From Gammaproteobacteria bacterium (GTDB taxonomy: Bacteria; Pseudomonadota; Gammaproteobacteria; Pseudomonadales; Azotimanducaceae), in contig QJYB01000024.1 in assembly GCA_003247835.1 (NCBI GenBank), forward strand, positions 1 through 64,000: a stretch of DNA of 64,000 bases. The letters are read 5' to 3'. The position numbers and the translations under genes were made by a program. The notes beneath the pieces were generated by a model. It was not told where the DNA came from. It did no database searches and saw only the letters and a list, made by a program, of their open reading frames with translations. This document shows positions 17,237 through 26,193 of the stretch, one piece after another (positions within the stretch are counted from its first letter, which is position 1; each line of letters opens with the position of its first letter).

Positions 17237-18679
17237 ATGACCGCCTCGCTCTACTGGTACGATCTCGAAACCTCCGGCACCGAGCCTCGCTGGGACCGGA
17301 TCGTGCAGTTCGGCGGCTTCCGAACCGACATGTCGTTGAACCCGATCGGTGACGAGTACTGCACCTACGTCGTGCTCCCGGACGACGTGCTGCCCAACCC
17401 GGAAGCCACACTGGTGACCGGGATCACGCCGGAGCTGACGCGGCGGGAAGGGATCAGCGAGTTCGAGGCACTGCAGCACATCTACGGACTGTTCAGCACG
17501 CCGGCGACCTGCGTGGCCGGTTTCAACAACCTGCGATTCGACGACGAGTTCATCCGCTACGGCTTCTATCGCATGCTGATGGATCCCTACGCCAGGGAGT
17601 GGCAGAACGACAACTCCCGCTGGGACATCATAGATCTGGTACGGGCAACGGGTGCACTTCGCCGGGACGGCATCGTCTGGCCGACCAACGAGGAGGGCCT
17701 GCCCACTTACCGGCTGGAAGACATGACCCGTGCCAACGGGCTCGATCATGGTCAGGCGCACGATGCGCTTTCGGACGTGCGGGCAACCGTCGCCGTCGCA
17801 CGAATGATCCTCGAGGCGCAGCCGAGGCTCTACCAGTACTACTTCAACCTCCGTCGTAAGAAGGCCGTCCGGAAACTTCTGGAGCCCTTCGGAGCGCGGC
17901 TCTGCGTGCATGTCTCGGGCATGTATGCCCGTGAACGCTACTGCTCTGCTCCGGTCGTTTCGATATGCCGGCACCCGACCAACAGCAACTCCGTCATCGT
18001 CGTCGACCTGGGTCAGGACATCGAGCCTCTGCTGCGCTGGTCCGAGGAGGAAATCAGGGAAAAGCTCTTCACCCCGGGCCCGAATCCGGACCGGCCTCCG
18101 CTGAAGGAGATCAAGATCAACCGCTGTCCGTTCATTGCCGGAATCGAGGTGCTGGACGATGCGAGCTGGTCCCGTATCGGGGCGAGGCTGCGCGATGTGG
18201 AGAAGCGTCAGCGCCGGCTAAAGCAGCCGGGACTGCAGCAGAAGATCATGCGGGTGTTCACTGGTCGGACCATGGACCATGTCGATGATCCCGATGCTGC
18301 GCTCTACGATGCTTTCCTGCAGGATGCGGACCGCAGCCGCTGCGTGAGCCTTCTGGAGACTGTCCGTCAGGGCGGCTGGTGCGATCTGGATTTCTCCGAC
18401 AAGCGACTGCACACGCTGGCGGACAGGCTCAAGGCGCGCAGCTTCTCCGATCGGATGAGCGAGGAGGAGCGTCGGGCCTGGTGCAACTTCGTCACGGCAA
18501 AGCTTCACGCCACAGACGTGCCCTGGCTCGCGCTGCCCGCCTACTTCGACGTTCTGGATAGACTTCAGACCGAGCTCGAGGCCCAACCCGCCACCGGTAC
18601 CGCGCGCGAGATCCTGACCGCGCTGACCGAGCATGGCAGGACGCTCGCCGAACGTTATCCGCGCGGAGCGCATGGCTGA
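17237..18679 (+). CDS. sbcB: Exodeoxyribonuclease I
   Basis: This 480-aa protein matches E. coli ExoI (475 aa). The DEDDh exonuclease motifs are present: 'YWYDLETSGTEP' (ExoI), 'GFNNLRFDDEF' (ExoII) and 'HDALSDVRAT' (ExoIII). The SH3-like and helical C-terminal domains follow. The enzyme degrades single-stranded DNA 3' to 5' and acts in recombination and mismatch repair. The ATG at 17237 begins at the family start (MTASLYWYDLETSG). The last codons overlap the start of the following ABC ATPase by 8 bases, so the two may be co-transcribed despite unrelated roles. Confidence 0.96.
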   Translation: MTASLYWYDLETSGTEPRWDRIVQFGGFRTDMSLNPIGDEYCTYVVLPDDVLPNPEATLVTGITPELTRREGISEFEALQHIYGLFSTPATCVAGFNNLRFDDEFIRYGFYRMLMDPYAREWQNDNSRWDIIDLVRATGALRRDGIVWPTNEEGLPTYRLEDMTRANGLDHGQAHDALSDVRATVAVARMILEAQPRLYQYYFNLRRKKAVRKLLEPFGARLCVHVSGMYARERYCSAPVVSICRHPTNSNSVIVVDLGQDIEPLLRWSEEEIREKLFTPGPNPDRPPLKEIKINRCPFIAGIEVLDDASWSRIGARLRDVEKRQRRLKQPGLQQKIMRVFTGRTMDHVDDPDAALYDAFLQDADRSRCVSLLETVRQGGWCDLDFSDKRLHTLADRLKARSFSDRMSEEERRAWCNFVTAKLHATDVPWLALPAYFDVLDRLQTELEAQPATGTAREILTALTEHGRTLAERYPRGAHG

Positions 18680-19403
18680 CTGCGTTCGCTTCGACGGGGT
18701 CTGGAAGTCCTACGATCCCGACAGGCCGGTACTTCGCGACCTGACCCTGGCGCTGCCCGCAGGCGCCACCACCGCCATCGTCGGCGAGAGCGGCAGCGGC
18801 AAAACCACGCTGCTGCAGCTGGTCAATGCCGTGGAAGCGCCGGACCGGGGTGAGGTGCGCGTTTTCGACGAGCCGATTCCGCCGGACCGGGTCGCCTTCC
18901 GGCGGCAGATCGGCTACAGCGTCCAGGGTGCTGGACTCTTTCCACACATGACCAACGGCGAGAATGTGACGCTGCTGGCCCGCCTCGAGGGCTGGGAACA
19001 TGCTGCCATCCGGCGGAGACTCGAGACCCTGCTGGAGCAGATGGGTCTCTCACCGGACGTGGCAGACCGGTTTCCCGCCGAGCTCTCCGGTGGACAGCAG
19101 CAGCGTGTGGGGTTGTGTCGCGCCCTGATGCTCAAGCCGCGGCTGCTGCTGCTCGACGAGCCGTTCTCGGCGGTGGATCCCATCACCCGGGTCGGCCTCC
19201 ATGAGCGTTTCCGGCACGTGCAGGTGCACGAAGGCGTGAGCACGCTGCTGGTCACCCACGACATGCGCGAGGCCGTCAAGCTGGCAACCACGCTGGTGAT
19301 ACTGCGGGACGGCGAAATCGCCCAGGCGGGTCCGGTCGCCGACGTGCTGGCTTACCCGGCGAGCGAATATGTGTCCGAACTGCTTCAGGGACAGCTCGGC
19401 TGA
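18672..19403 (+). CDS. ABC transporter ATP-binding protein, osmoprotectant/glycine-betaine type
   Basis: This 243-aa ATPase has Walker A 'GESGSGKTTLL', the signature 'LSGGQQQRVGLCRAL' and Walker B 'LLLLDEPFSAVDPITR'. The D-loop and H-loop ('LLVTHDMREAVKL') are as in ProV/OpuA-type importers, but it lacks the C-terminal CBS domains. The start at 18672 gives MADCVRFDGVWKSY. It overlaps sbcB by 8 bases and its own stop shares one base with the next gene (TGATG). It should energise the fused binding-protein/permease encoded next. Confidence 0.92.
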   Translation: MADCVRFDGVWKSYDPDRPVLRDLTLALPAGATTAIVGESGSGKTTLLQLVNAVEAPDRGEVRVFDEPIPPDRVAFRRQIGYSVQGAGLFPHMTNGENVTLLARLEGWEHAAIRRRLETLLEQMGLSPDVADRFPAELSGGQQQRVGLCRALMLKPRLLLLDEPFSAVDPITRVGLHERFRHVQVHEGVSTLLVTHDMREAVKLATTLVILRDGEIAQAGPVADVLAYPASEYVSELLQGQLG

Positions 19404-20881
19404 TGCTCCCGGAAAAACATCTGCTGCGGTGCCTGCTCGGCCTCATGCTCTGGCTGCCTGCGACCTGGGTTTACGCCGACGCGGTCCAGGTCGGCAGCAA
19501 GAATTTCAACGAGTCCTACATACTGGCTGAGATCATCGCCCAGCGGCTGGAAGCAGCGGGGCTGGACGTGGAGCGGCGCTATGGTCTCGGCGGCACGCTG
19601 ATCTGCTTCGAAGCACTGCAGGCGGGCGAGATCGATCTTTACGTGGAGTACACGGGCACCCTGAGTCAGGTCGTGCTGGGCACGCCGGACGTCAACGGAG
19701 TATCGGCGCTCGACGCCCTCATCGCGGAGCGGGGACTGATGCTGCTTGCTCCGCTCGGCTTCAACAACACCTACGCCATCGCGGTCCCCCGGGCGCTGGC
19801 GGTCGAGAAGGGTCTGAAACGGATCGGTGATCTGGCGGCACATCCTGAGCTCAGGGTGGTGGTCAGTCACGAGTTTCTCGAGCGCGAGGACGGCTGGCGC
19901 GGTCTGGCTCGTGCCTACGGGCTCGGTACGGAGGTCAAAGGCATCGAGCACGGACTGGCCTACCAGGCCATGCAGGCGGGGAGCATCCAGGTGACGGACG
20001 CCTACTCCACGGACGGCGAGCTCGAGCAGTACGATCTGGTGATTCTCGACGACGATCAGGGCTACTTCCCGGAGTACCTGGCAGTGCCACTGGCGCGCCG
20101 CACGCTCCCGGCAGTGGCGGTCGATGCCCTGTCGGCGCTGTCCGGGACCATCGACGACCGCCAGATGCAGACCATGAATGCCCGTGTGGTGTTCGGTGGC
20201 CTGAGCTTTGCGGAAGTTGCCAATGATTTCCTCGTGGCCCGTAATCTCGCCCCGGAGCGTTCCTCCGGCAGCACGATGCTCACGGACCTGCGCCGCAACA
20301 CGGCTCAGCATCTGAAGCTGACCGGAGCAGCACTGCTGACGGCCGTCCTGGTCGGCATCGGCGTGAGCCTTGTCGTGTTCCGCGCGCCACTGGCATCCCG
20401 GGCGGTGATCTATTTCTGCGGACTGCTGCAGACCGTGCCGTCCATCGCGCTGCTCGCGCTGCTCATTCCGGTGCTCGGGATCGGGGTGGCACCGGCGATC
20501 CTGGCGCTGTTTCTCTACTCGCTGCTGCCCATCCTGCGCAACACGATCACGGCGTTGACGACCATCGACCCGACGCTCGTCCGGGTAGCCATTGCCATGG
20601 GGCTGTCACGGCGTCAACAGCTCCGATACGTCTATCTGCCGCTGTCCCTGCCGAGCATGTTCGCCGGCATCCGAACGGCGGCCGTGATCAGTATCGGCAC
20701 GGCAACGCTCGCGGCGTTCATCGGGGCCGGTGGGCTTGGCGATCCCATCGTCACCGGACTCGCGCTGAACGACGTGGGCCTGATCCTGCAGGGCGCGGTT
20801 CCGGCGGCGCTGCTGGCGGTGGTGACGGAGCTCGTTTTCGAAGCACTGGAGCGCTGGCTGATTCCAGGCCACCTCCGGTAA
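19403..20881 (+). CDS. Fused substrate-binding protein and permease, osmoprotectant-type ABC importer
   Basis: This 492-aa protein joins two functions. After a signal/anchor segment (1-25), residues 26-290 form an OpuAC-type binding domain ('VGSKNFNESYILAEI', 'IDLYVEYTGTLSQ', 'AYSTDGELEQYDL'). Residues from about 300 form a permease with five or more helices and the EAA loop 'AMGLSRRQQLRYVYLPLSLPS'. Family members import quaternary ammonium compounds such as glycine betaine or choline. The order is binding domain then permease, so the binding domain sits in the periplasm ahead of the channel. One permease plus one ATPase is enough for a homodimeric importer. The ligand is not determined. Confidence 0.9.
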   Translation: MLPEKHLLRCLLGLMLWLPATWVYADAVQVGSKNFNESYILAEIIAQRLEAAGLDVERRYGLGGTLICFEALQAGEIDLYVEYTGTLSQVVLGTPDVNGVSALDALIAERGLMLLAPLGFNNTYAIAVPRALAVEKGLKRIGDLAAHPELRVVVSHEFLEREDGWRGLARAYGLGTEVKGIEHGLAYQAMQAGSIQVTDAYSTDGELEQYDLVILDDDQGYFPEYLAVPLARRTLPAVAVDALSALSGTIDDRQMQTMNARVVFGGLSFAEVANDFLVARNLAPERSSGSTMLTDLRRNTAQHLKLTGAALLTAVLVGIGVSLVVFRAPLASRAVIYFCGLLQTVPSIALLALLIPVLGIGVAPAILALFLYSLLPILRNTITALTTIDPTLVRVAIAMGLSRRQQLRYVYLPLSLPSMFAGIRTAAVISIGTATLAAFIGAGGLGDPIVTGLALNDVGLILQGAVPAALLAVVTELVFEALERWLIPGHLR

Positions 20882-20885
20882 ACCG

Positions 20886-21881
20886 TCAGAGCGTACCCAG
20901 GTAGGCATCGTAGGAGGCGCTCGCCGGATCGAAGTCCACGTCCGCGGGCGCGTCGCGCCAGATGGCGACCCACCAGTCCCGCCGCTGTCCCTTCAGACGG
21001 GAAGCTGCATGGATGTGCTCCTCCCAGGGAAAGTCCTCATCGCCGAAGTAATCCTCCGGTGACGGCCCCGGCAGGAAGAGGATGGCCTCGCCGCTCTGTA
21101 ACCGGCGCAGTCCCACCGGTGGAGCGCCGAACGATCTGGCCAGATCTGCCTGGGCCAGCATCTGAGCTTCGTCGAGGATCGCCAGTCGCCAGATCTCCCC
21201 GCCGGATTTCAGCATCAGCAGCCCCGGCGGGTCATCCACCAGGTAGTACTCCACCAGGCCGTGCGTCTCCATCAGCCCGCGCACATAAGCAGCGATCTGT
21301 CGATCCACCAGAAAAGGCGGAGGATCGATGGCCAGGCTGGATTTCAACCTCGCCGTGTACTGATTGAAGTACTCGTGCAGCAGCTCGTTGACAAATCGGT
21401 GCACGGTTCGGATGGGTTCTGCACACTGCTTCGGAATGAACCGGTGAATCAGGCCGGCATTGAAAGCCTCCACCGCCAGCTTCTCGTCGGCTACGCCGGT
21501 GAGCATCGCCCGGCGGATGTATGGATCTTCCAGGGCCTCACAGAACATGAGCCCGTCCAGCGACGGCATGGCGTAGTCCACCACCAGCACCGCGTTGCGC
21601 CGGAAGCGGTCCACATGGTTTATCTCCTGCTCGATCAGCCCGACGTCCAGATGGATGATGGTGTCTCCGGCCTGCCGCTGGAGCGAAAAACACCGGTCCA
21701 TGAGCGGGGCGAGCGGGATGGGCTCTCTCAGGAAGGCCAGGGCCTGTTCGGGGTCCGTGAACGTTCTGCACGCCCAGTTGCCCGGCAGCTCCAGATCCAG
21801 GCTCTGCAGAAAGGACGCGTTGTCGTCCACGAAACAGATGGTCGTGGGGTGAAAGTAGGGCGACAGGGCGAGCTCGGCCAT
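20886..21881 (-). CDS. Atypical response regulator with inserted receiver and unknown C-terminal domain
   Basis: This 331-aa protein starts with a receiver domain. It has the acidic pair in 'CFVDDN' (D19, D20), phosphoacceptor D102 in 'VVDYAMPSLDG', T128 in 'MLTGVADEK' and K151 in 'FIPKQ'. The gap from D20 to D102 is about 40 residues longer than in CheY, owing to an inserted segment. Residues 165-331 match no output domain that I know: no HTH, GGDEF or HD motif, but many aromatic residues. It lies 3 bases after the Arc-like gene in the same operon. No histidine kinase is nearby. Confidence 0.82.
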   Translation of the reverse strand: MAELALSPYFHPTTICFVDDNASFLQSLDLELPGNWACRTFTDPEQALAFLREPIPLAPLMDRCFSLQRQAGDTIIHLDVGLIEQEINHVDRFRRNAVLVVDYAMPSLDGLMFCEALEDPYIRRAMLTGVADEKLAVEAFNAGLIHRFIPKQCAEPIRTVHRFVNELLHEYFNQYTARLKSSLAIDPPPFLVDRQIAAYVRGLMETHGLVEYYLVDDPPGLLMLKSGGEIWRLAILDEAQMLAQADLARSFGAPPVGLRRLQSGEAILFLPGPSPEDYFGDEDFPWEEHIHAASRLKGQRRDWWVAIWRDAPADVDFDPASASYDAYLGTL

Positions 21882-21884
21882 GAC

Positions 21885-22187
21885 TCACACCAGGAGGTTG
21901 TGCAGCGCTTCGCGCTTTCGCGCGGACATGCGCCGATAGCAGCGGATCAGTTCCGCTTCCTGGGGCGTCAGATCCCGGCGGAACAGATTTTCGAACTGCC
22001 CGTGCAGAGGAGGCTCGATGTCGCGAACGGTGGTCTCGTCGGGGATACCGCTGAACGTCTGCTGCAGTCGGGCTACAATGTCCGAGTTCATGCTGCGCCG
22101 GTAGTGGCGGGCGGATTCCCGGATCTGATCTCTCATCGCTGGCGGAAGTCGGACCATGTACTTGTAGGGTTGCACTTTCTCTTTCAT
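21885..22187 (-). CDS. Arc-like ribbon-helix-helix DNA-binding protein
   Basis: This 100-aa protein begins 'MKEKVQPYKYMVRLPPAMRD'. The strand-helix-helix pattern continues through 'IRESARHYRRSMNSDIVARL', matching the Arc/MetJ-fold (PF03869-like) DNA-binding domain. Residues 50-100 form an additional helical tail, perhaps for oligomerisation or partner contact. The true start is the ATG at 22187, not the track's 22418. The response-regulator gene follows after 3 bases. A divergent 234-base region upstream has two perfect inverted repeats that are natural operator candidates for this protein. Confidence 0.82.
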   Translation of the reverse strand: MKEKVQPYKYMVRLPPAMRDQIRESARHYRRSMNSDIVARLQQTFSGIPDETTVRDIEPPLHGQFENLFRRDLTPQEAELIRCYRRMSARKREALHNLLV

Positions 22188-22305
22188 GGTTTGGGGCCGC
22201 CCTTGATCGTGCTCTGAGTGAATCGTTCGCTGCTCTGCTGGAACGTGCCTTTCGAGCCGGTCTTCACTCGCGGCCACCGCCACGGAACACGGGGACTCGA
22301 CTCGT

Positions 22306-22324
22306 CTCTTCAAACATCGAAGAG
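22306..22324. promoter_or_regulatory. Inverted repeat, candidate operator of the Arc-like regulator
   Basis: CTCTTC, 7 bases, GAAGAG: perfect 6-bp arms in the divergent region between the Arc-like gene (-) and the NUDIX operon (+). Apart from this and the repeat at 22339, I see nothing recognisable in the 234-base gap. Confidence 0.35.
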
Positions 22325-22338
22325 CAGAAATCGGGTGT

Positions 22339-22351
22339 AGGCAAAATGCCT
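22339..22351. promoter_or_regulatory. Short palindrome AGGCA-AAA-TGCCT
   Basis: Perfect 5-bp arms around AAA, 15 bases from the previous repeat and about 70 bases before the NUDIX start. It could be a second operator half-site. Confidence 0.3.
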
Positions 22352-22421
22352 GACCGAATCTAGTCCTGTTCGGCCCACGTCTCAAGGGTGGCAAAGTGAT
22401 ATCAAACGAGGAAGGCAAGCC

Positions 22422-23201
22422 GTGACCGAAGATGTGACCTCACAGATGCAACCATTGCAGCGCCAGAACATCCGCCTGGCCGCCACCGTGGTTCTGATGC
22501 GTGATACGCCTCAGGGCATCGAGGTGTTCATGATGCAGCGGCCGGGTGGGGTGGACTTTCCCGACCTCCACGTGTTTCCGGGCGGCAAGGTGGACGAGCA
22601 GGACCTGCTCGAGGGCTGGGTACACGGCTGCTCGGAAGCCGAGGCCAATCGTCTGCTCGGTCTGCCGGCCGGCGGTCTGCGCTACTGGGTGACCGCCATC
22701 CGCGAGTGCTTCGAAGAGTGCGGCGTGCTGCTCGCCCGGCGCGGTGGCCGGTTTCTGGCGCTCGACGAGCCCGCGGAAGTGGGCCGCTTCGACGGCTACC
22801 GGCAGGCGCTCATCGATGGCCACATGACCATGGCCGATCTCTGCCGGCAGGAGGATCTGGTGCTGGCTGCGGACTGTCTGTCCTACTTCAGTCACTGGCT
22901 GACTCCGCCATCCGTGCCGCGACGCTTCGATACGCGATTCTTCGTTGCCCGAATGCCGGTCATGCAGGACACGGCGGCACACGCCTGGGAGACGGCCGGC
23001 GAGCACTGGATCGCTCCGGGTGAGGCGCTGGCGGCGGCGGAGTCCGGCGAGTGGCGGATGATCTCACCGACGCTCACGACCCTGAAAAGTCTGGCGCGTT
23101 TTTCCCGTGTGGATGCGGTCTTCGAGGCCGTGGCTCGAACGGCTCATCTGCCGCCGCTCACCGCAGAGCTCGCCCAGCAGGGGATGCAGCCACTCCGATG
23201 A
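22422..23201 (+). CDS. NUDIX hydrolase, NUDT19/NUDT7-like
   Basis: This 259-aa protein has a GTG start behind a strong GAGGAAGG site. The NUDIX box is split: 'HVFPGGKVDEQD' carries the Gly part and 'AIRECFEECGVLLA' carries the REUxEExGU part. About 40 residues lie between them, an insertion typical of the NUDT19 class. Relatives hydrolyse CoA or acyl-CoA thioesters or nucleoside diphosphate derivatives. It is the first gene of an operon; its TGA overlaps the ATG of the next gene by four bases (ATGA). Acyl-CoA diphosphatase activity is an inference from the family. Confidence 0.88.
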   Translation: MTEDVTSQMQPLQRQNIRLAATVVLMRDTPQGIEVFMMQRPGGVDFPDLHVFPGGKVDEQDLLEGWVHGCSEAEANRLLGLPAGGLRYWVTAIRECFEECGVLLARRGGRFLALDEPAEVGRFDGYRQALIDGHMTMADLCRQEDLVLAADCLSYFSHWLTPPSVPRRFDTRFFVARMPVMQDTAAHAWETAGEHWIAPGEALAAAESGEWRMISPTLTTLKSLARFSRVDAVFEAVARTAHLPPLTAELAQQGMQPLR

Positions 23202-23863
23202 GTCCGTTGCTCGAGGCACGAGCCCTGGGCAAGTCGTTTCTCGATGGCGGAGAGCGACGTGTGGTGATCGACGCGTTGAACGTCACTGTGGGTAGTGGTG
23301 AGATCCTTGCCCTCGTCGGACCAAGCGGATCCGGTAAATCCACGCTGCTGAATCTGCTGGCCGGATTGCAGCGCCCGGACGGCGGCTCGATCCATCTTGA
23401 CGTAGGTGGTTCCGTGGTGGCGTTACAGGACCTCGGCGAGGCGCAGTTGACGCGCATCCGTCGTCGCTGTGTGGGCTACGTCTTCCAGTTCTTCAACCTC
23501 ATCCCGACCCTCACAGTTCGGGAGAATGTGCTGCTGCCGCTGGAGCTGAACGGGCTCATGACGTTCGCTGGTGAAGCGCTGGCCCGGCTGACCACACTGG
23601 GACTGGATCACCGGCTCGACGACTTCCCCGCACACCTTTCCGGGGGTGAGCGACAGCGCACTGCCATCGCCCGCGCACTCGCGCACCGTCCGCGCCTGGT
23701 GCTTGCCGACGAACCCACCGGCAATCTCGATCACGCCAACGCGGAACGGGTGGTGGATCTGCTCGTTGCCCAGGTGCGCTCGTTGTCCTGCGCGCTGGTG
23801 CTGGCGACCCACAGCGACGTCATCGCCGGTCGCGCCGACCGGATACTGCGGCTCGACGGCTGA
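23198..23863 (+). CDS. ABC transporter ATP-binding protein (LolD/MacB/AttE-like)
   Basis: This 221-aa ATPase has Walker A '[16 protein letters not shown]', Q-loop region '[18 protein letters not shown]', signature '[15 protein letters not shown]' and Walker B '[12 protein letters not shown]'. The 'FFNLIPTLT' context and NLD ending are typical of ATPases that drive FtsX-fold mechanotransmission transporters such as LolD and MacB. The chosen ATG overlaps the NUDIX stop as ATGA. The partner permease begins 2 bases after its stop. It is cytoplasmic and membrane-associated. Confidence 0.93.
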   Translation: MSPLLEARALGKSFLDGGERRVVIDALNVTVGSGEILALVGPSGSGKSTLLNLLAGLQRPDGGSIHLDVGGSVVALQDLGEAQLTRIRRRCVGYVFQFFNLIPTLTVRENVLLPLELNGLMTFAGEALARLTTLGLDHRLDDFPAHLSGGERQRTAIARALAHRPRLVLADEPTGNLDHANAERVVDLLVAQVRSLSCALVLATHSDVIAGRADRILRLDG

Positions 23864-23865
23864 CG

Positions 23866-26193
23866 GTGCGACTGCTCACGCTGAGCCAGCTCCGCCACCT
23901 GCGCTTCGCCCCCTGGAGCACGCTGACCGTGGTGCTCGGTATCGCGCTGGCGGTGTCCTCCATCGTCGCCGTGCACCAGATCAGCCGGCAGGTGGTCGTG
24001 AGCCTGGCTGATGTCATGCCGGCCTATCTCGACGACGTGTCAGACCTGGTCGATCGACCCGGGCTGGTCATGTCCGACTATTTCGAGCTCCGTGAGAGAT
24101 GGCGGCGCGGCGAGCTGGCGCAGCTTGTCGGACTGATGCCACTGGTGGAAGGCAGCGTGCTGACAGACCGTGGTGTCATCTCCGTGGTCGGCGTGGATGC
24201 GTTTTCCGGCGTGAGGGCGGTTGCCGGACTGGCCTTCCTGCCGCCCGGTACCATCGTCGCAGGCCCGTCGCTCGACGTGGCTGTCGATGAGTCACTGACC
24301 ATCGGTGATGTCCCTTATCGCGTCGCCTTCGTTCATGAAACAGTGCCGGCAGGTATGGTGGTGACGGACATCGGTACCGCCCAGATGATGCTGGGTCGGG
24401 ACGACGAGGCGCTGGACCGGATCGCCGTAGTCGCGGAACCGTCGCTGCGGCGGCTCGAGGCGTGGGGCGAGCGGTTGATGCCAGGTCTTTCCGCCGGGCT
24501 GCGCCTGCCGGCCTGGACGTTGCCAGGCTGGCGGGTGCAGCCGGTCGACTCGGCACTGCCCGATCTGGCTTTCGCCCGATCGGTGCTCTTCAATCTGGGC
24601 GCGCTGGGCTCACTGGCGCTGGTGGTGGCCTGGCTGCTCGTCTATCAGGTGGGCGTCATCTGGTTGCGACGCCGGGCGCTGACCCTGACGAGACTGGAGC
24701 AGATGGGCGTCTCGCACCGTGAGCTCCGAAGCGGTTTCCTGTCGAGCCTGGTGGGACTCGGCGGCGTGGCGGCGGGTGTCGGCGTCGTGACTGGAGATAT
24801 CCTGGCGCGGGCTTTGTCCCGGGCGGTCACCGGCTACGGCAACCTGGGTATTCCGGTACCGTCGCTGGACGGATGGGTGGTCGGAAAAGCGTTGGCCAGC
24901 GCCGTTCTTGTCTGTCTGGCGGGTGGTTGGGTCGCCTATCGCCGGGAACGACTGCCTGCGTCCGGAACCCTGCTTCGCTGGCTGTTTCCCTGCGGCATGT
25001 TTGCCGTCGGTACCTACGGTCTTGCCGGTACCGACAGCCTGCTCGGCGCCTTTGCCGCCGTCGCGGCGGTAGCCGTCCTCGGGTTGCTGGCCATCTCACC
25101 GGCGTTGCGTGGTTTGAAACGTTACGCGACCCGCATGAAAGGCGGACTGCTGCTGCGCAGCGGCGTGCGGGAGCTTGTCTGGTATCCCGGTGATCTGGCG
25201 GTGGCGGTGGGTGCGCTGGTACTCGCGCTGGCGACCAGCATCGCCATTGCCGCCATGGTCGACAGCTTCCGCAGCGACTTCGAGCGGATGCTCGACCAGC
25301 GACTGGCCTACGATCTGTTCGTCGACGGTGGCGGACGCGATCTGGACAACCTGGGTCGTGAGCTTGCGGATCTCGCAGGCGTCACCCGCGTGCAGCGTTA
25401 CGGCGGGCAGGAGATGACGCTCCTGGGCAGACGGCTGGCCGTCAGCTTCACCCGGTTCGATGCCCGGGAGAGCCGTCGTTACGGTCTCGATTCGGCCCTG
25501 ATGGTGGGTCAGTGCATCGTCTCCGAACGGCTCGCACGGGAGCTGGCGCTCGACATTGGTGACGCTGTACCGGAGATCGGCCTGACGGTGGCGGGCATCT
25601 TCCCGGGCTATGGGGACGCGGTGCCGAGATTGCTGATGAACGAGGCCGACGCCATCCGACTCGGCCTGCCGTTGCGCTACGACCGGCTGGGCGTGGATGC
25701 CGCGGAACCCTCGCTGATCATCGGAAGGCTCGAAGCCACCGGCGAGGGAATGGTCGTTCAGGAGCGGACTGCTGTGCGGACACGGGCCCTGGCCGTGTTC
25801 GATCAGACGTTCACGATTACCGGTGCGCTGACACTGCTGGCGCTGATTGTGGCCGCGGTGGGGCTGTACAACGCGTTGCTGGCACTGGCGCTGCAGAGAC
25901 AACGGACACGTCACCTCTTCGATGCCATGGGGGTAACCGGCGTGGAGCAGACCTGGGTAGATGCCGGCAGGACGATGGCCGTATGCACACTCGTCGTGCT
26001 GCTGGCGCTGCCGCTCGGGCTGCTCATGGGTGCGCTGCTCTGCGAGGTGATCAACCCGCGGGCATTCGGTTGGAGCATCGCGCTGGCGCCAGGCGCGGGC
26101 ACCATCTTCAGGCCGGTGCTGGTCGCCCTGGGGGTGAGCGCACTGGTCTCGCTGCTGCCCGTGCCATCCGAGGAGGTGCCCGATGTGGAGTAG
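23866..26193 (+). CDS. FtsX-like ABC permease (AttF/AttG-type, MacB_PCD family)
   Basis: This 775-aa protein begins with GTG. It has an N-terminal helix ('LTVVLGIALAVSSIVAVHQI'), a large periplasmic domain, FtsX-type helices near 245-345, a mid-protein helix pair, and a second periplasmic and FtsX block at the C-terminus. The two-unit arrangement resembles permeases of the AttEFGH class rather than one-unit MacB or LolC. Proteins of this type usually extract or move lipids, lipoproteins or hydrophobic compounds with a cognate ATPase. It overlaps the next lipoprotein gene by 11 bases. The substrate is unknown. Confidence 0.88.
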   Translation: MRLLTLSQLRHLRFAPWSTLTVVLGIALAVSSIVAVHQISRQVVVSLADVMPAYLDDVSDLVDRPGLVMSDYFELRERWRRGELAQLVGLMPLVEGSVLTDRGVISVVGVDAFSGVRAVAGLAFLPPGTIVAGPSLDVAVDESLTIGDVPYRVAFVHETVPAGMVVTDIGTAQMMLGRDDEALDRIAVVAEPSLRRLEAWGERLMPGLSAGLRLPAWTLPGWRVQPVDSALPDLAFARSVLFNLGALGSLALVVAWLLVYQVGVIWLRRRALTLTRLEQMGVSHRELRSGFLSSLVGLGGVAAGVGVVTGDILARALSRAVTGYGNLGIPVPSLDGWVVGKALASAVLVCLAGGWVAYRRERLPASGTLLRWLFPCGMFAVGTYGLAGTDSLLGAFAAVAAVAVLGLLAISPALRGLKRYATRMKGGLLLRSGVRELVWYPGDLAVAVGALVLALATSIAIAAMVDSFRSDFERMLDQRLAYDLFVDGGGRDLDNLGRELADLAGVTRVQRYGGQEMTLLGRRLAVSFTRFDARESRRYGLDSALMVGQCIVSERLARELALDIGDAVPEIGLTVAGIFPGYGDAVPRLLMNEADAIRLGLPLRYDRLGVDAAEPSLIIGRLEATGEGMVVQERTAVRTRALAVFDQTFTITGALTLLALIVAAVGLYNALLALALQRQRTRHLFDAMGVTGVEQTWVDAGRTMAVCTLVVLLALPLGLLMGALLCEVINPRAFGWSIALAPGAGTIFRPVLVALGVSALVSLLPVPSEEVPDVE

